Shown: positions 43,853 through 54,000, counted from the stretch's first letter. The stretch is DNA of 64,000 bases from an uncultured Clostridia bacterium (GCA_934169745.1 CAKPOE010000005.1:1-64000); one strand, 5' to 3'. The notes: generated by a model not told the origin, from the sequence alone. Numbers and translations are program-made.

Positions 43853-45007
43853 TTAATTAAAGTCCATCTTTGTCTCATCAGCTAACGTTTCTGCTTCCTT
43901 CAACTCTAACCGCGGTATCTCTGTGTTTTCCACATCTTCATCGTTTCCAAGCTCAGGTCTTGCTGTTGTACTAACGTCTTTTTCACCAAGTTCAGGTCCT
44001 GGTGTTATTGAAGGCGATGCTGTAGGAGCAGTTGTCGCCTTGCTTTCACCATTCGGTTCAAGCGAAGGTTTCGGCGTAGAGGTTGCTTCATCATCAGGAG
44101 CAAGCGTTGGCTCTGGTACCTTAGTAGGTTCTTCAATCGGTTCCAATGAAGGTACTGGTGTCACAGTGGGCTCTTCAATAGGTTCCAATGAAGGTGCTGG
44201 TGTCGCAGTAGGTTCTTCAATAGGTTCAAGCGAAGGTGCTGGTGTCGCAGTAGGTTCTTCAACTGGTTCAAGAGTGGGCGCCGGTGTCGGAGTAGGCTCC
44301 TCAGTCGGTTCAGTAGTAGGTGATGGTGTCGGAGTAGGCTCCTTAGTCGGTTCAGTAGTAGGTGCCGGTGTCGGAGTAGGCTCCTCAGTCGGTTCAAGAG
44401 TGGGTGCTGGTGTCGCAGTAGGCTCCTCAGTTGGTTCAGTAGTAGGTGTAGGCGTTGGATTGGGTGTTGATGTTGGAATAATCGGTTCCGGTGTATTTTT
44501 CTCACCTTCATCCACTACAACCAACCTGTAGTTCGTCTCTCCCTTGATCCAAACAATTCTAACAGGCTTAAACGCACCATATCTATCAGGACTGCCAAGA
44601 GAAGCTCCCTCAACTACCCAAGTTGCTTTCAGTTCGCCTTCATCAATTGTAAATGCTTCTCTAATATCTGTTTTTTCGTTTTCACTAGTGCCTTCATAGA
44701 ATGCAGGTACATTGTCATCAGCCCAGAACACACCAATAATACCATTTTTGTTGCCATATAAATTAAGTCCATTCCAACCGTCGCACTTATCAATCAAGTC
44801 AGTTACTTCTGTGTAGTCCACTCTCTTCAAGTCATCTTTCCAGATTAAGTACATGAAATGCCGGCCATAGTTGTCAATTCCAGTTGCACGTTCAGTCGCA
44901 TAAAGCGATGTGATTACTTCAATTCCATCAACAACAGATTCAGTGTTAGCCATGCCAGTAAATACCAGCATACAAACAAGCATGATGATTACAACCATCT
45001 TTTTCAT
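43853..45007 (-). CDS. Secreted protein with unrecognised domain and 14-residue Pro/Thr repeats
   Basis: A 384-residue exported protein. Signal peptide 1-20; a folded domain (about 30-165) ending GETNYRLVVVDEG is related to that of the 41189-42289 product (VDYTEV..WNGLNLYGNKNGIIG). About ten repeats of 14 residues (SLEPIEEPTATPAP and variants, about 44030-44450) follow, then an acidic tail (AETLADETKMDFN). Such repeats usually form stiff, possibly glycosylated stalks. No anchor motif is seen. Antisense frames over the repeat are long but are shadows. Confidence 0.75.
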   Translation of the reverse strand: MKKMVVIIMLVCMLVFTGMANTESVVDGIEVITSLYATERATGIDNYGRHFMYLIWKDDLKRVDYTEVTDLIDKCDGWNGLNLYGNKNGIIGVFWADDNVPAFYEGTSENEKTDIREAFTIDEGELKATWVVEGASLGSPDRYGAFKPVRIVWIKGETNYRLVVVDEGEKNTPEPIIPTSTPNPTPTPTTEPTEEPTATPAPTLEPTEEPTPTPAPTTEPTKEPTPTPSPTTEPTEEPTPTPAPTLEPVEEPTATPAPSLEPIEEPTATPAPSLEPIEEPTVTPVPSLEPIEEPTKVPEPTLAPDDEATSTPKPSLEPNGESKATTAPTASPSITPGPELGEKDVSTTARPELGNDEDVENTEIPRLELKEAETLADETKMDFN

Positions 45008-45041
45008 CTTGTCTCTCTCCTTTTTTGTTTTTTACGTGAGA

Positions 45042-45071
45042 ATTATATCATGAATTATGTTAATATTCAAG
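45042..45071 (-). promoter_or_regulatory. Promoter of the second Pro/Thr-rich repeat gene
   Basis: Leftward TTGAAT (45066-45071), 18-nt spacer, TATAAT (45042-45047). Confidence 0.6.
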
Positions 45072-45106
45072 TGTTTTGCCTAATTTTAGGCACTTTTTGA
45101 TAAGTA

Positions 45107-45144
45107 AAAAACGGACAAACCACAACAGTTTATCCGTTTTTTTA
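45107..45144 (-). terminator. Terminator of the 757-residue SLH gene
   Basis: AAAAAACGGAcAAAC pairs with GTTTATCCGTTTTTT; T runs lie on both sides. Confidence 0.85.
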
Positions 45145-45149
45145 TTTTA

Positions 45150-47423
45150 CTAATCAACTAATTCTTTTGTGTCTGATGTAATATAGTATACGTGTTCATC
45201 TCTTGTTGCTTCAATAATATCTGCAAATAGTTTGTGATTCTTATTTACATCACTAAATCCGCTTCTTGTTTTTGATGTTGTATCAGCTGGTGCTCTTAAT
45301 AAGAAATAATTCATTAATTGTGCAACCTCAGCTCTTGTTATTGTCTCATCCAATCTTAAGTTTTTGTTTCCTTCATTTAATGGTGTCATATTAAGTCTTG
45401 CAAGTAATGTCACTTCATCTAATGCCCAATGTTCATCTTCATAAGAACCATTTACAACATATACTTTTGTGGTATCTTTATAACGTTTGATGCTATTTGA
45501 AGAATCTTTTATTTCAAATCCATCATCATTGTCTTCAGCTATTCTATTAGCTATGATTGTCATGAATTCAGCTCTTGTTATTAATTCGTTTGGTCTATAG
45601 TAACCGTCTGGATATCCTTGAACCAAACCGTATGCTGTTGCAGCCACAATAGCTTTTCTTGCTTCTAGATATGTTTCGTCCAAATCTGGATAATCATATG
45701 TATTTCTATCATATGATGTAGAAAGTCCTAATGTTCTTGTTAAAACTAATGCAGCTTCTGCTCTTGTAATACCATCGTTTGGTCTAAATGTAGTTGCGTT
45801 TTTATCACCAAACATATATGGCTCATGGTAATTCTTAATCTCAACATCAGCATCTTTATATATTAGATTCATAACCGCTGACTTATCCTTAGCTTTATTA
45901 TCAACTTTAATTTCAGCTAAAGGCTTAATAACCTTATAAGTTACATTTTTATTGCCGATTTTTGTATATTTTAATACTACTGTCTTTGTTCCTGCATCAT
46001 CCTCTTTTAAGCCTCTGCTAAATGTCCATGTAATTGTTCCCTTTGATACAGATACAGTTCCGTCATCTGAGCTTACTACCTTAAATGTTTCTGGAACATT
46101 CAACACCAAAGTAACTTTCTTTTTAATATCTCTTCCACCGTTTTTATAATCTACATAGTATGTAACTTCTTCATTTAATTCATAGATATTTTTGTTTGCC
46201 TTGTCTTCCTCAGAATCTGTTCTAAGAGATACAGAAAGAGAGCTTAAATCTTTTTCTTCTTTCATCCATGGCTCGATAATTAGTTCATCATCGTCATCAT
46301 CATAATTGTTTCCAGCAATTCTAATTGTATATTTCTTTTCTTCTGTTTCTGTGCCATCTTCATCTATAGCCTTAACATACAAATAGTGCTTGCTACCTTC
46401 TTCAAAATCTTCTGGAATTTCAATTGTGACAGAAGATTTATTTACTCTTGTAGTACTCTCATCATCCCAGTAATACAAAATTCTACTTACTTTATTATCT
46501 GATTCTGCAACAATTCTTAATTCATCATTAAAATCAACTTCTATTGTTTTTCCTGTAGAAATTGTTTTTCCATCATATTCAACGTTAACTGTTATATTTG
46601 TTTTGTCAGGTTCAGTATCATTAGCAATTTTGAATAAATACTCTTTTACTGCTGATTTTACACCTTCCTTTGTAATAAGTTGCACTTGAAGTCTATGTAC
46701 TGTTCCAGCTTTAGAATCAGGAACTGCTGTTACATAAAATGAATCTGAACCTGCCTTTGCACCATCTGTATTCCATTTGTAGCCAAGTAAGTCTATTGTT
46801 CCATTTGTCACAGCCTCAATAACTATTTTTTCACCAGATTTTACAGTTATTTCTTTTGATGGTGAAATAATTTTGTTATTATACTTTACATTAACATCTG
46901 CTGTAATTTTTTCATCAGAAGGAATTGTAAATTTTATTTTTACCCAGCCTGTTGTTGAAATATATGTAATTCCTTCTCCATTTGGCGTATAGTGATCTCC
47001 TGCACCAACAGCTTGCACATATAGTGTGTGTGTAGAACCTGCTTTAAAGTTTTCAGGAACTGTTATAGTCATCTCTGTAGGGTCTTCTGATATTCTAGCT
47101 TTACTTGTACCTTCGTTGTCCCAAAGATATGCTAATATCGCCATACCTTTATCATTTACTTTAAGTCCTCTTATAGCACAATGTTCAGCATTCTTAGACC
47201 ATTGTAAAGATCTTGCATCCATGCAGCTTGCTTCTACAGTTATCTCATCACCTGGCATGATATCTGTGTAAGTTGTGCCACTTGTTAAAGTTTTTCCGTC
47301 AGCATTTTTAATCTTCATACTAACAGGTATTTTCTCAATTGTTTCTGCATTAACTACCGCTATTGGTAGAATAGTCAATAATGTCATCATTATTGCCAAC
47401 ATAATTGAAATTTTTCTCTTCAT
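45150..47423 (-). CDS. SLH surface protein with three Ig-like repeats
   Basis: A 757-residue S-layer-type protein. Signal peptide 1-26; Ig-like repeats at about 30-170, 170-275 and 280-375 with the YxWD and GxxHxLxVQA signatures; an acidic hinge (YDDDDDELIIEPWMKE); a DUF11-like beta domain (about 395-510, NEEVTYYVDYKNGGRDIKKK); three SLH motifs (about 545-750). The order of hinge, beta domain and SLH is the same as in the 47647-49521 product, so the two are paralogs. Anchoring to wall polymer is expected from the family. Confidence 0.85.
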   Translation of the reverse strand: MKRKISIMLAIMMTLLTILPIAVVNAETIEKIPVSMKIKNADGKTLTSGTTYTDIMPGDEITVEASCMDARSLQWSKNAEHCAIRGLKVNDKGMAILAYLWDNEGTSKARISEDPTEMTITVPENFKAGSTHTLYVQAVGAGDHYTPNGEGITYISTTGWVKIKFTIPSDEKITADVNVKYNNKIISPSKEITVKSGEKIVIEAVTNGTIDLLGYKWNTDGAKAGSDSFYVTAVPDSKAGTVHRLQVQLITKEGVKSAVKEYLFKIANDTEPDKTNITVNVEYDGKTISTGKTIEVDFNDELRIVAESDNKVSRILYYWDDESTTRVNKSSVTIEIPEDFEEGSKHYLYVKAIDEDGTETEEKKYTIRIAGNNYDDDDDELIIEPWMKEEKDLSSLSVSLRTDSEEDKANKNIYELNEEVTYYVDYKNGGRDIKKKVTLVLNVPETFKVVSSDDGTVSVSKGTITWTFSRGLKEDDAGTKTVVLKYTKIGNKNVTYKVIKPLAEIKVDNKAKDKSAVMNLIYKDADVEIKNYHEPYMFGDKNATTFRPNDGITRAEAALVLTRTLGLSTSYDRNTYDYPDLDETYLEARKAIVAATAYGLVQGYPDGYYRPNELITRAEFMTIIANRIAEDNDDGFEIKDSSNSIKRYKDTTKVYVVNGSYEDEHWALDEVTLLARLNMTPLNEGNKNLRLDETITRAEVAQLMNYFLLRAPADTTSKTRSGFSDVNKNHKLFADIIEATRDEHVYYITSDTKELVD

Positions 47424-47454
47424 TTTTTAATCCTCCTTGCTATTTTTTTGCACA

Positions 47455-47516
47455 AACAAAGAAGCCAAAAACTTTCTTAGCTTCTTTTGTAAATCCTGCT
47501 TTCCACAGGCGATAGT
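47455..47516 (-). promoter_or_regulatory. Possible structured leader of the 757-residue SLH gene
   Basis: The roughly 87-nt leader can form two hairpins: CCTG-TGGAAAG-CAGG and ACAAAAGAAGC with GCTTCTTTGT. It does not match a riboswitch class I can name. Confidence 0.3.
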
Positions 47517-47545
47517 ATTATATCATAAAATTTAATGATTGTGAA
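47517..47545 (-). promoter_or_regulatory. Promoter of the 757-residue SLH gene
   Basis: Leftward TTCACA (47540-47545), 17-nt spacer, TATAAT (47517-47522). Confidence 0.65.
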
Positions 47546-47599
47546 TAGTATAATGTAATATTTTCCATTAAATAATGTATCATTTTCCGTCAAAAAATA

Positions 47600-47629
47600 A
47601 TGAGTTGCCGCCTTTAGGTGGCAACTCAT
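47600..47629 (-). terminator. Terminator of the 624-residue SLH gene
   Basis: ATGAGTTGCC pairs with GGCAACTCAT, with inner GCC/GGT pairing; leftward TATTTTTTG follows. Confidence 0.85.
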
Positions 47630-47646
47630 ATCTTATTTAGGCTATA

Positions 47647-49521
47647 TTAGTCATCTATTGCTACTTCTGTTCCTTCAACTGTTAATGTATATGAATGTGC
47701 TGCTCTTGTTGCCTCTATAATATCAGCGAATAATTTATGACTCTTTGTTACATCTGAAAAACCGCTCTTTGTTTTTGAAGAAACTTTTGCAGGAGCTCTG
47801 AATAAGTAGAAGTTTACTAATTGTGCAACTTCAGCTCTTGTTATAGGTTCATCTAATCTTAAATCTTTATTCTTTGATGATGCATCTGTCATGTTAAGTC
47901 TAGCAAGCATTGTTACATATGGAGAAGCCCAATGTTCTGTGATTGTTTGTCCGTTTACAACGTAACTTCTTGTTGGATTTTTGTAAATCTTAATTTCTTC
48001 AGTTGAATCTTTAACGTTTAATCCTCTTATATCATCTTCATCAGCCTCTAGTTCAATGTTTGCAGCAATAATCTTCATGAATTCAGCTCTTGTCATTTTT
48101 TCGTTTGGTCTATATGTTTTATCTGTATAACCATTAATTATTCCAGCATCTGTTGCAGCAACGATAGCTTTTTGAGCTTCAAGGTAAGTTTCGCCTAGAT
48201 CTGGATATACATTTCTAATTACTACACCTGATGTATTCATTCCAAAAATTCTTGTTAATACTAATGCGCCTTCAGCTCTTGTAATTCTATCATTTGGTCT
48301 AAATGTTGTTGCATTTGCATCACCATACATATATGGGTAATGTTCATCATTTATTATTTTTGTATCTTCATCTTTGAAAATCAAGTTAATAACTGTTGAA
48401 CTATCTACTACTTTTGAAGCACTGTATATATCAGCTGTTGGATATACAATCTTAGATTTTACACTAGCTTTTCCTAAACTGTTATATTTTACAACAACTA
48501 CTTTTGTTCCGCTTTCGTCTTCTGCTAAGCCATTTGGGAATGTCCATGTAATCTTTTTACCGTTAACTACCCCACCAAAAGCATCTACAACTGTTACATC
48601 AAGAGGTAATTCAAGTACTAATTTTACGTCTTTTTTAGTTTTAGAATTTCCGTTTTTATAATCAACATAGTAAGTAACTTCTTCACCTAATGCATAAATA
48701 TTTTTGTTTGCTTTTTCATTTACTTCAGAAGCATTTCTTAAAGATACAGATAATTCTTCTAAATCTTTACTTTCTTTCATCCAAGGTTCAATAATCAATT
48801 CATCATCAATATCTTCTGCTTTTGGAATTGTGATTGTATATGTAACAGATGCTGATTTTGTTCCATCTTTTGCAACAGCTTGAACTTTTAAAGTATGTGT
48901 TGTTCCTGGTAAAAATGTTGAAGGAACTGTTATTGTTGCTGGTAGATTTCTTGTTTCAATTAATGATTCATTATCCCATCTATATGCTATTGATTTTACA
49001 CCCTTATTACTTTCAGCTGACAATGTTAACTTTGTTCCTGTTGCTAATTCTGCCTTTGAAGGTAATTTTGAACTTCCATTTTTCACCGTTGTAGATATTG
49101 TTGTATCATCCACATCATTGCTTGGGAAATTAACATATAAAGCTACAACATTTGAATTTCCTACAAGACCATTTTGCTTATCATTAATAACTGCTTCAAT
49201 TTGTAAAGTATGTTTGCTTCCAGCCTCATAGCTTGGTACTGTTATTGTAGCTGTCTTGCTTCCTGTTGATGCTTTATTCAAACCACTTCTGTCCCACGAA
49301 TAATAAATTACTAATCCATTTGTACTAGCAACATCAACTGAAACTGAAATTTGGTTTCCTGCTTTTGCTTCTATTGAAGCTCCAGTTGTTAAGACCTCTC
49401 CATCCTTTTTGGCTGTTAATTTCATTATTTCACTTGCAGCCCCTACTGTCATAGGTAAAATTGTCAATGTCATCATTATAATTGCTAATAACAAAGAAAC
49501 TTTTCCCTTAATATTACTCAT
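47647..49521 (-). CDS. SLH surface protein with two Ig-like repeats
   Basis: A 624-residue paralog of the previous SLH protein. Signal peptide 1-30 (ending GAASE); Ig-like repeats at about 33-135 (YYSWDRSGLN, GSKHTLQIEAVIND) and 140-235 (YRWDNESLIE, GTTHTLKVQAVAKD); hinge IDDELIIEPWMKESKDLEEL; DUF11-like beta domain (about 260-375); three SLH motifs (about 405-615) with FRPNDRITRAEGA and YRPNEKMTRAEFM. The start at 49521 has AGGAGG 9 nt upstream; a 16-residue longer frame is unsupported. Confidence 0.85.
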   Translation of the reverse strand: MSNIKGKVSLLLAIIMMTLTILPMTVGAASEIMKLTAKKDGEVLTTGASIEAKAGNQISVSVDVASTNGLVIYYSWDRSGLNKASTGSKTATITVPSYEAGSKHTLQIEAVINDKQNGLVGNSNVVALYVNFPSNDVDDTTISTTVKNGSSKLPSKAELATGTKLTLSAESNKGVKSIAYRWDNESLIETRNLPATITVPSTFLPGTTHTLKVQAVAKDGTKSASVTYTITIPKAEDIDDELIIEPWMKESKDLEELSVSLRNASEVNEKANKNIYALGEEVTYYVDYKNGNSKTKKDVKLVLELPLDVTVVDAFGGVVNGKKITWTFPNGLAEDESGTKVVVVKYNSLGKASVKSKIVYPTADIYSASKVVDSSTVINLIFKDEDTKIINDEHYPYMYGDANATTFRPNDRITRAEGALVLTRIFGMNTSGVVIRNVYPDLGETYLEAQKAIVAATDAGIINGYTDKTYRPNEKMTRAEFMKIIAANIELEADEDDIRGLNVKDSTEEIKIYKNPTRSYVVNGQTITEHWASPYVTMLARLNMTDASSKNKDLRLDEPITRAEVAQLVNFYLFRAPAKVSSKTKSGFSDVTKSHKLFADIIEATRAAHSYTLTVEGTEVAIDD

Positions 49522-49578
49522 AATATAAAACCTCCTAAATAAATTTAGTTGTGTTTGTTTTCTCAACACTACTATCTT

Positions 49579-49607
49579 ATTTTAGCATATCTGGTAGAAT
49601 AATGCAA
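49579..49607 (-). promoter_or_regulatory. Promoter of the 624-residue SLH gene
   Basis: Leftward TTGCAT (49602-49607), 17-nt spacer, TAAAAT (49579-49584). GTTAACATAAT lies upstream (49620-49630), a sequence also found near two other promoters of the surface island. Confidence 0.6.
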
Positions 49608-49668
49608 CATTTTTTGAAAATTATGTTAACTTTTACAGATTTTTTACATTTTCCCTAAACATCAAGAA

Positions 49669-49690
49669 AAACGAGCCTTTCGGCTCGCTA
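49669..49690 (-). terminator. Terminator of the spore-protein gene
   Basis: CGAGCC-TTTC-GGCTCG; leftward it is followed by TTTTTCTTG. Confidence 0.85.
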
Positions 49691-49704
49691 TCTCTTTATA
49701 TGGG

Positions 49705-49905
49705 TTATTTGTTAGTCATGCTTGATTCAGCTTGTTGAATCATTTTCTTAACCATGTTACCACCAATTGTACCAGCTTGTCTTGAAGTTAAGTCACCATT
49801 ATAACCTTGTTTTAAGTTAACACCAACTTCGTTAGCTACTTCCATTTTAAATTTGTTCATAGCTTCTTTAGCTTCTGGAACTGTATGCTTGCTTGAGCTT
49901 GCCAT
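49705..49905 (-). CDS. Small acid-soluble spore protein, alpha/beta type
   Basis: A 66-residue DNA-binding spore protein. The family core is KMEVANEVGVNLKQGYNGDL, containing the GPR protease site region, followed by SRQAGTIGGNMVKKMIQQAE. It coats forespore DNA and protects it from UV and heat. The start at 49905 has GGAGGTG 6 nt upstream. CATTATA (49935-49941 leftward) fits a sigma-G -10 box, as expected, but a clear -35 was not found. Confidence 0.93.
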   Translation of the reverse strand: MASSSKHTVPEAKEAMNKFKMEVANEVGVNLKQGYNGDLTSRQAGTIGGNMVKKMIQQAESSMTNK

Positions 49906-49934
49906 ATCTTTCACCTCCGTGTGATTTTACTTGT

Positions 49935-49941
49935 TATAATG
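49935..49941 (-). promoter_or_regulatory. Possible sigma-G -10 element of the spore-protein gene
   Basis: Leftward CATTATA fits the sigma-G -10 consensus CATHHTA. The -35 region is not convincing. Confidence 0.4.
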
Positions 49942-49970
49942 CATTTTTTACTTAAGTGAAAGCAAAAAAT

Positions 49971-50017
49971 ACACCATATATATGAAAAGATTGTTTTCTT
50001 TTCAATATATATGATGT
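49971..50017 (-). terminator. Terminator of hpf
   Basis: A long stem of about 19 bp with one bulge (ACATCATATATATTGAAAAG against CTTTTCATATATATGGTGT), followed leftward by ATTTTTTG. Confidence 0.8.
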
Positions 50018-50067
50018 ACTAAAAAACTTTTTTTACTCATAACAATTTTTGGTGTTTTTCTAATTTT

Positions 50068-50595
50068 TTATTCTGGAACAACTATTCCAAATGTTCCGTC
50101 CCCTCTTTGATAAATAACATTTACTTGATTATTGTCAGCATTTACAAATGCCATAAACATATCTTCTTTTTCTTCTAGTTTTAATTTTGCATCCTCTACT
50201 GTAATTGGTTTTATCTCATAAGTTTTTGTTTTTGTAATTTCGCCAACCTCATCGGCTTCTTTTCCACTAAACATTCCCATTATTTTTTCTTTTAAAGATT
50301 CTTGTTTATTTCTATCATTTCTCTTTTCTTTTCCTTTTCTCATTTGTCTTTCAACTTTATCAATCGCTAAATCGATTGACGCATATAAATCAGGATTTTT
50401 TTCTTCAATTCTTATGAAATCACCATCATGGCTTACTTGCATTTCAACAATTTGATCTTCTCTTTCTACAGAACATACTACATTTACGTCTGTATTGTTT
50501 CCTTCAAATTTTTCAAGTCTCTCTAATCTCTTTTCAACGTAATCCTTAATTGCATCTGTTACATCAATATTTCTTCCTGTAATTTTAATATTCAT
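50068..50595 (-). CDS. hpf: Ribosome hibernation promoting factor, long form
   Basis: A 175-residue protein. The N-terminal S30AE domain (1-100, NIKITGRNIDVTDAIKDYVEKRLERLEKF) and the C-terminal dimerisation domain (about 118-175, KTYEIKPITVEDAKLKLEEKEDMFMAF) are both present, so it is the long HPF that joins two 70S ribosomes into 100S dimers. Confidence 0.95.
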   Translation of the reverse strand: MNIKITGRNIDVTDAIKDYVEKRLERLEKFEGNNTDVNVVCSVEREDQIVEMQVSHDGDFIRIEEKNPDLYASIDLAIDKVERQMRKGKEKRNDRNKQESLKEKIMGMFSGKEADEVGEITKTKTYEIKPITVEDAKLKLEEKEDMFMAFVNADNNQVNVIYQRGDGTFGIVVPE

Positions 50596-50640
50596 AATAA
50601 TTCCTCCTTAAATTTTCTTTTTATTTTATATTATATAGAA

Positions 50641-51003
50641 CTATACTATATTTAAAAACAAATTATATGTTATAAGTGCCACTTGCGCAACCATTATCAT
50701 TGGCACCAATATTGTAAATTGTTTATGCAAAGTTTTGTGGTTGAACTTATACATACCTGCATAAATTCCAAGTGAACCTCCAACTGCAGCTGTTGCTAAA
50801 AGAGTACGCTCGCTCACTCTTCTTTTTTCGTCTTTTGCATATTCTTTGTCCTTTTTCATAAGTACAAAACCTATGATGTTAATAATTATTACCCAAAAAG
50901 GTATTGCTAACCAATTGTTAGACATAATTGCAACTAACACTTTACCTATAAAGGTTACTATTGGCGTAATAATAGCGCTTATTGCCTTATCAATAAAATC
51001 CAT
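50641..51003 (-). CDS. DUF1294 membrane protein
   Basis: A 120-residue protein with three to four membrane helices. The family signature FVLMKKDKEYAKDEKRRVSE, then GGSLGIYAGMYKFNHKTLHK, identifies DUF1294, function unknown. The start at 51003 has AGAGGTGG upstream; it follows polC by 20 nt. Confidence 0.82.
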   Translation of the reverse strand: MDFIDKAISAIITPIVTFIGKVLVAIMSNNWLAIPFWVIIINIIGFVLMKKDKEYAKDEKRRVSERTLLATAAVGGSLGIYAGMYKFNHKTLHKQFTILVPMIMVAQVALITYNLFLNIV

Positions 51004-51023
51004 AAACACCACCTCTTTATATT

Positions 51024-54000
51024 TTAATTCATAGCAAACAAAGTCATTTGATTACTTTCCTGCATTCCTTTTAGACAGCCTGCAGTTCTTAACAATTCTA
51101 CGACGGATTTTCCAACTCCCGCTCTAATCTTTAATTCTTCAATCGACATGAATTTTCCTTCTTTTTCACGTGCCGCTTGTATATTTATTGCAGCAACATT
51201 TCCAAGTCCTGGAATACTATTTAGAGGTGGCCTAATTCCTTCTTCAAGCATTTTGAACTTTGTTGCATCTGATTCGTATAAATCTATTGGTAAGAATTTT
51301 ATTCCTCTCTCATACATTTCAAGTACTATTTCAAGTATTGAATACATATTTTTATCTTTTGTGGAAGCATCATTTCCTTGCATGTCTATCTCTCTCATTT
51401 TTGCAACCACTCTATCTTTACCATGAATCATTACATCACTATCAAATTCGTCAGCTCTTACCGAATAAAATGCCGTGTAGTACGCTTTTGGTATATGCAC
51501 TTTAAACCATGCTATTCTAAAGGCCATTGTAACGTATGCCGCAGCATGCGCTTTAGGGAACATGTATTTAATTTTCTTACAAGAATCTATATACCAATCT
51601 GGCACTTTGTATTCTCTCATCATAGTTTCTTGTTCTTCTGTTAATCCTTTTCCTTTACGAACACATTCCATTATTTTGAACGATGGTTTTGGTGGTAATC
51701 CTTGCTTAATTAAGTATAGCATAATATCATCTCTTGTACAAATAGCTTCTTCCAATTTTATTGTTCCAGCCTCAATAAGTGACTGAGCGTTATTAAGCCA
51801 CACGTCTGTACCATGTGATAATCCTGAGATACGTAGCAATTCTTCAAATTTTGTAGGCTTAGTATCTACTAACATGCCTCTTACAAACTTTGTTCCAAAC
51901 TCTGGAACTCCAAACGTTCCAACTTCTGAATTAATCTGTTCCTTTGTAACTCCCAATATATCTGTAGAACTGAATATTGACATTGTATCCTTATCATCCA
52001 GCGGAATTGTTTTTGGATCTATTCCAGTTAAATCTTGCAACATTCTAATCATTGTCGGGTCATCATGTCCAAGAATATCTAGTTTCAACAAGTTTTGGTC
52101 AATTGAGTGATAATCAAAGTGTGTTGTTATAATGTCTGAATTAGGGTCATCTGCCGGGTGTTGTACTGGACAAAATTCATATATTTCATTTCCCATAGGA
52201 ACAACAATAATTCCTCCTGGGTGCTGTCCTGTTGTTCTTTTTACGCCAGTACATCCTGCCGCGATTCTAAGAACTTCAGCATTACTTATTGGTTTATTTC
52301 TTTCTTCAAAATATTTTCTAACATATCCATAAGCCGTTTTATCTGCTATTGTACCTATCGTACCCGCTTTAAATGTAGTACCTTTACCAAAAATAACTTC
52401 GGTATACCTATGTGCCTTTGCTTGATATTCTCCTGAAAAGTTAAGGTCTATATCAGGCTCTTTATCTCCATCGAATCCAAGGAATGTTTCAAATGGAATA
52501 TCCATTCCATCTTTTGCAAGTGGCTGACCACAATTTGGACAGTTTCTATCTGGTAAGTCAAAACCATTTTTTACTCCAAAATCACTAAAATCTGAGAACT
52601 TACAATTTGGGCATCTATAATGTGGTGGAAGTGAATTAACTTCTGTAATTCCTGTTGTATATGCCACGAATGATGAACCAACAGAGCCTCTTGAACCAAC
52701 TAAGTATCCATCTTCATTTGATTTTGTAACAAGTTTCTGTGCGATAATGTACATAACTGAGAATCCATTTTTTATAATTGACTCTAGTTCCTTATCTATT
52801 CTTTGTTTAACAATCTCTGGCAAGTTTTCCCCATATAATTCCGTTGCACGCTTCATTGTGATTTCTCTTATCATGTCCTCACAGCCGTCAATGTGTGGAG
52901 TAGCTTTATAATCTGCTATTGGGTTTATTTTTTCGCACATATCAGCAATTTTGTTTGTGTTTGTAACAACAATTTCGTATGCTTTTTCTTTATCCAAATA
53001 ATTAAACTCATTAAGCATTTCTTCCGTCGTTCTAAAATATAGCGGAGGTTGCTCATCTGCATCCTCATAACCTTGCCCTGCCTGCAATACTCTACGATAT
53101 ATTTCATCTTCCGGATCCATAAAGTGAACATCGCAAGTAGCAACAACTAATTTTCCAAGTTTATCACCAAGTTCAATAATCTTTTTGTTTATATCTATTA
53201 AAGATTCTTGGTTTGCAACCGTGCCATTTCTAACCATAAACTGATTATTGCCTAATGGCTGTACTTCCAAATAATCATAAAAATTAGCAATTGCTTCAAT
53301 TTCATCCTCTGGTTTATCACTTAAAATGGCTTGATATAATTCCCCTTGCTCGCAAGCACTACCAAGTATTAAACCTTCTGAATACTTTTGATATATACTT
53401 TTCAATATTTTAGGTTTTTTATAAAAGTAATTCAAGTGCGAATATGAAACTAATTTATACAAATTCTTAAGTCCAACCTTATTTTTTACTAATATAATTG
53501 CATGATATGTTGGCAAATTTCTGAAATTTATATCAGATGATAATTTATCATCAATTTCCATCAAGTTTGTAATTTCTTTTTCTTTCAAATTTTTAAGCAT
53601 AACATTAAATACTGCAACTAATGTTTCAACATCTGCAAGAGCTCTGTGGGCTACTTCGACTTTAATATTAAGCTTTTCTGCAATTAAACCCAACTTATAC
53701 TTTTTGAAGTCTGGAAACATAGCTTTTGCAAGTGTCAATGTATCTATGTATGGATTTGGCACTTCCAATCCCAATATTTCTGCATTATGCTTTATAAATC
53801 CAACATCAAAGTCAGCATTATGTGCTACGATAATTCCATCTTGTCCTATAAATTCCAATACTTTTGGTAAAACTTTATCAATAGTTTCTGCGTCCTTTAC
53901 CATTTCATTTGTTATATTTGTGACTTCGACAACTCTTGGTGGTATCTCTTTTTCCGGATTTACAAAACACTCAAATGTATCAATAACTTCTCCATTTTTC

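Noticed and set aside
43923..44531. 202-codon Gly/Val/Ser-rich plus-strand ORF
   Set aside because: It is the antisense shadow of the 14-residue repeat region.
47455..47516. Cyclic di-GMP riboswitch upstream of the SLH gene
   Set aside because: Only a vague likeness of one hairpin; the conserved core and receptor are missing.
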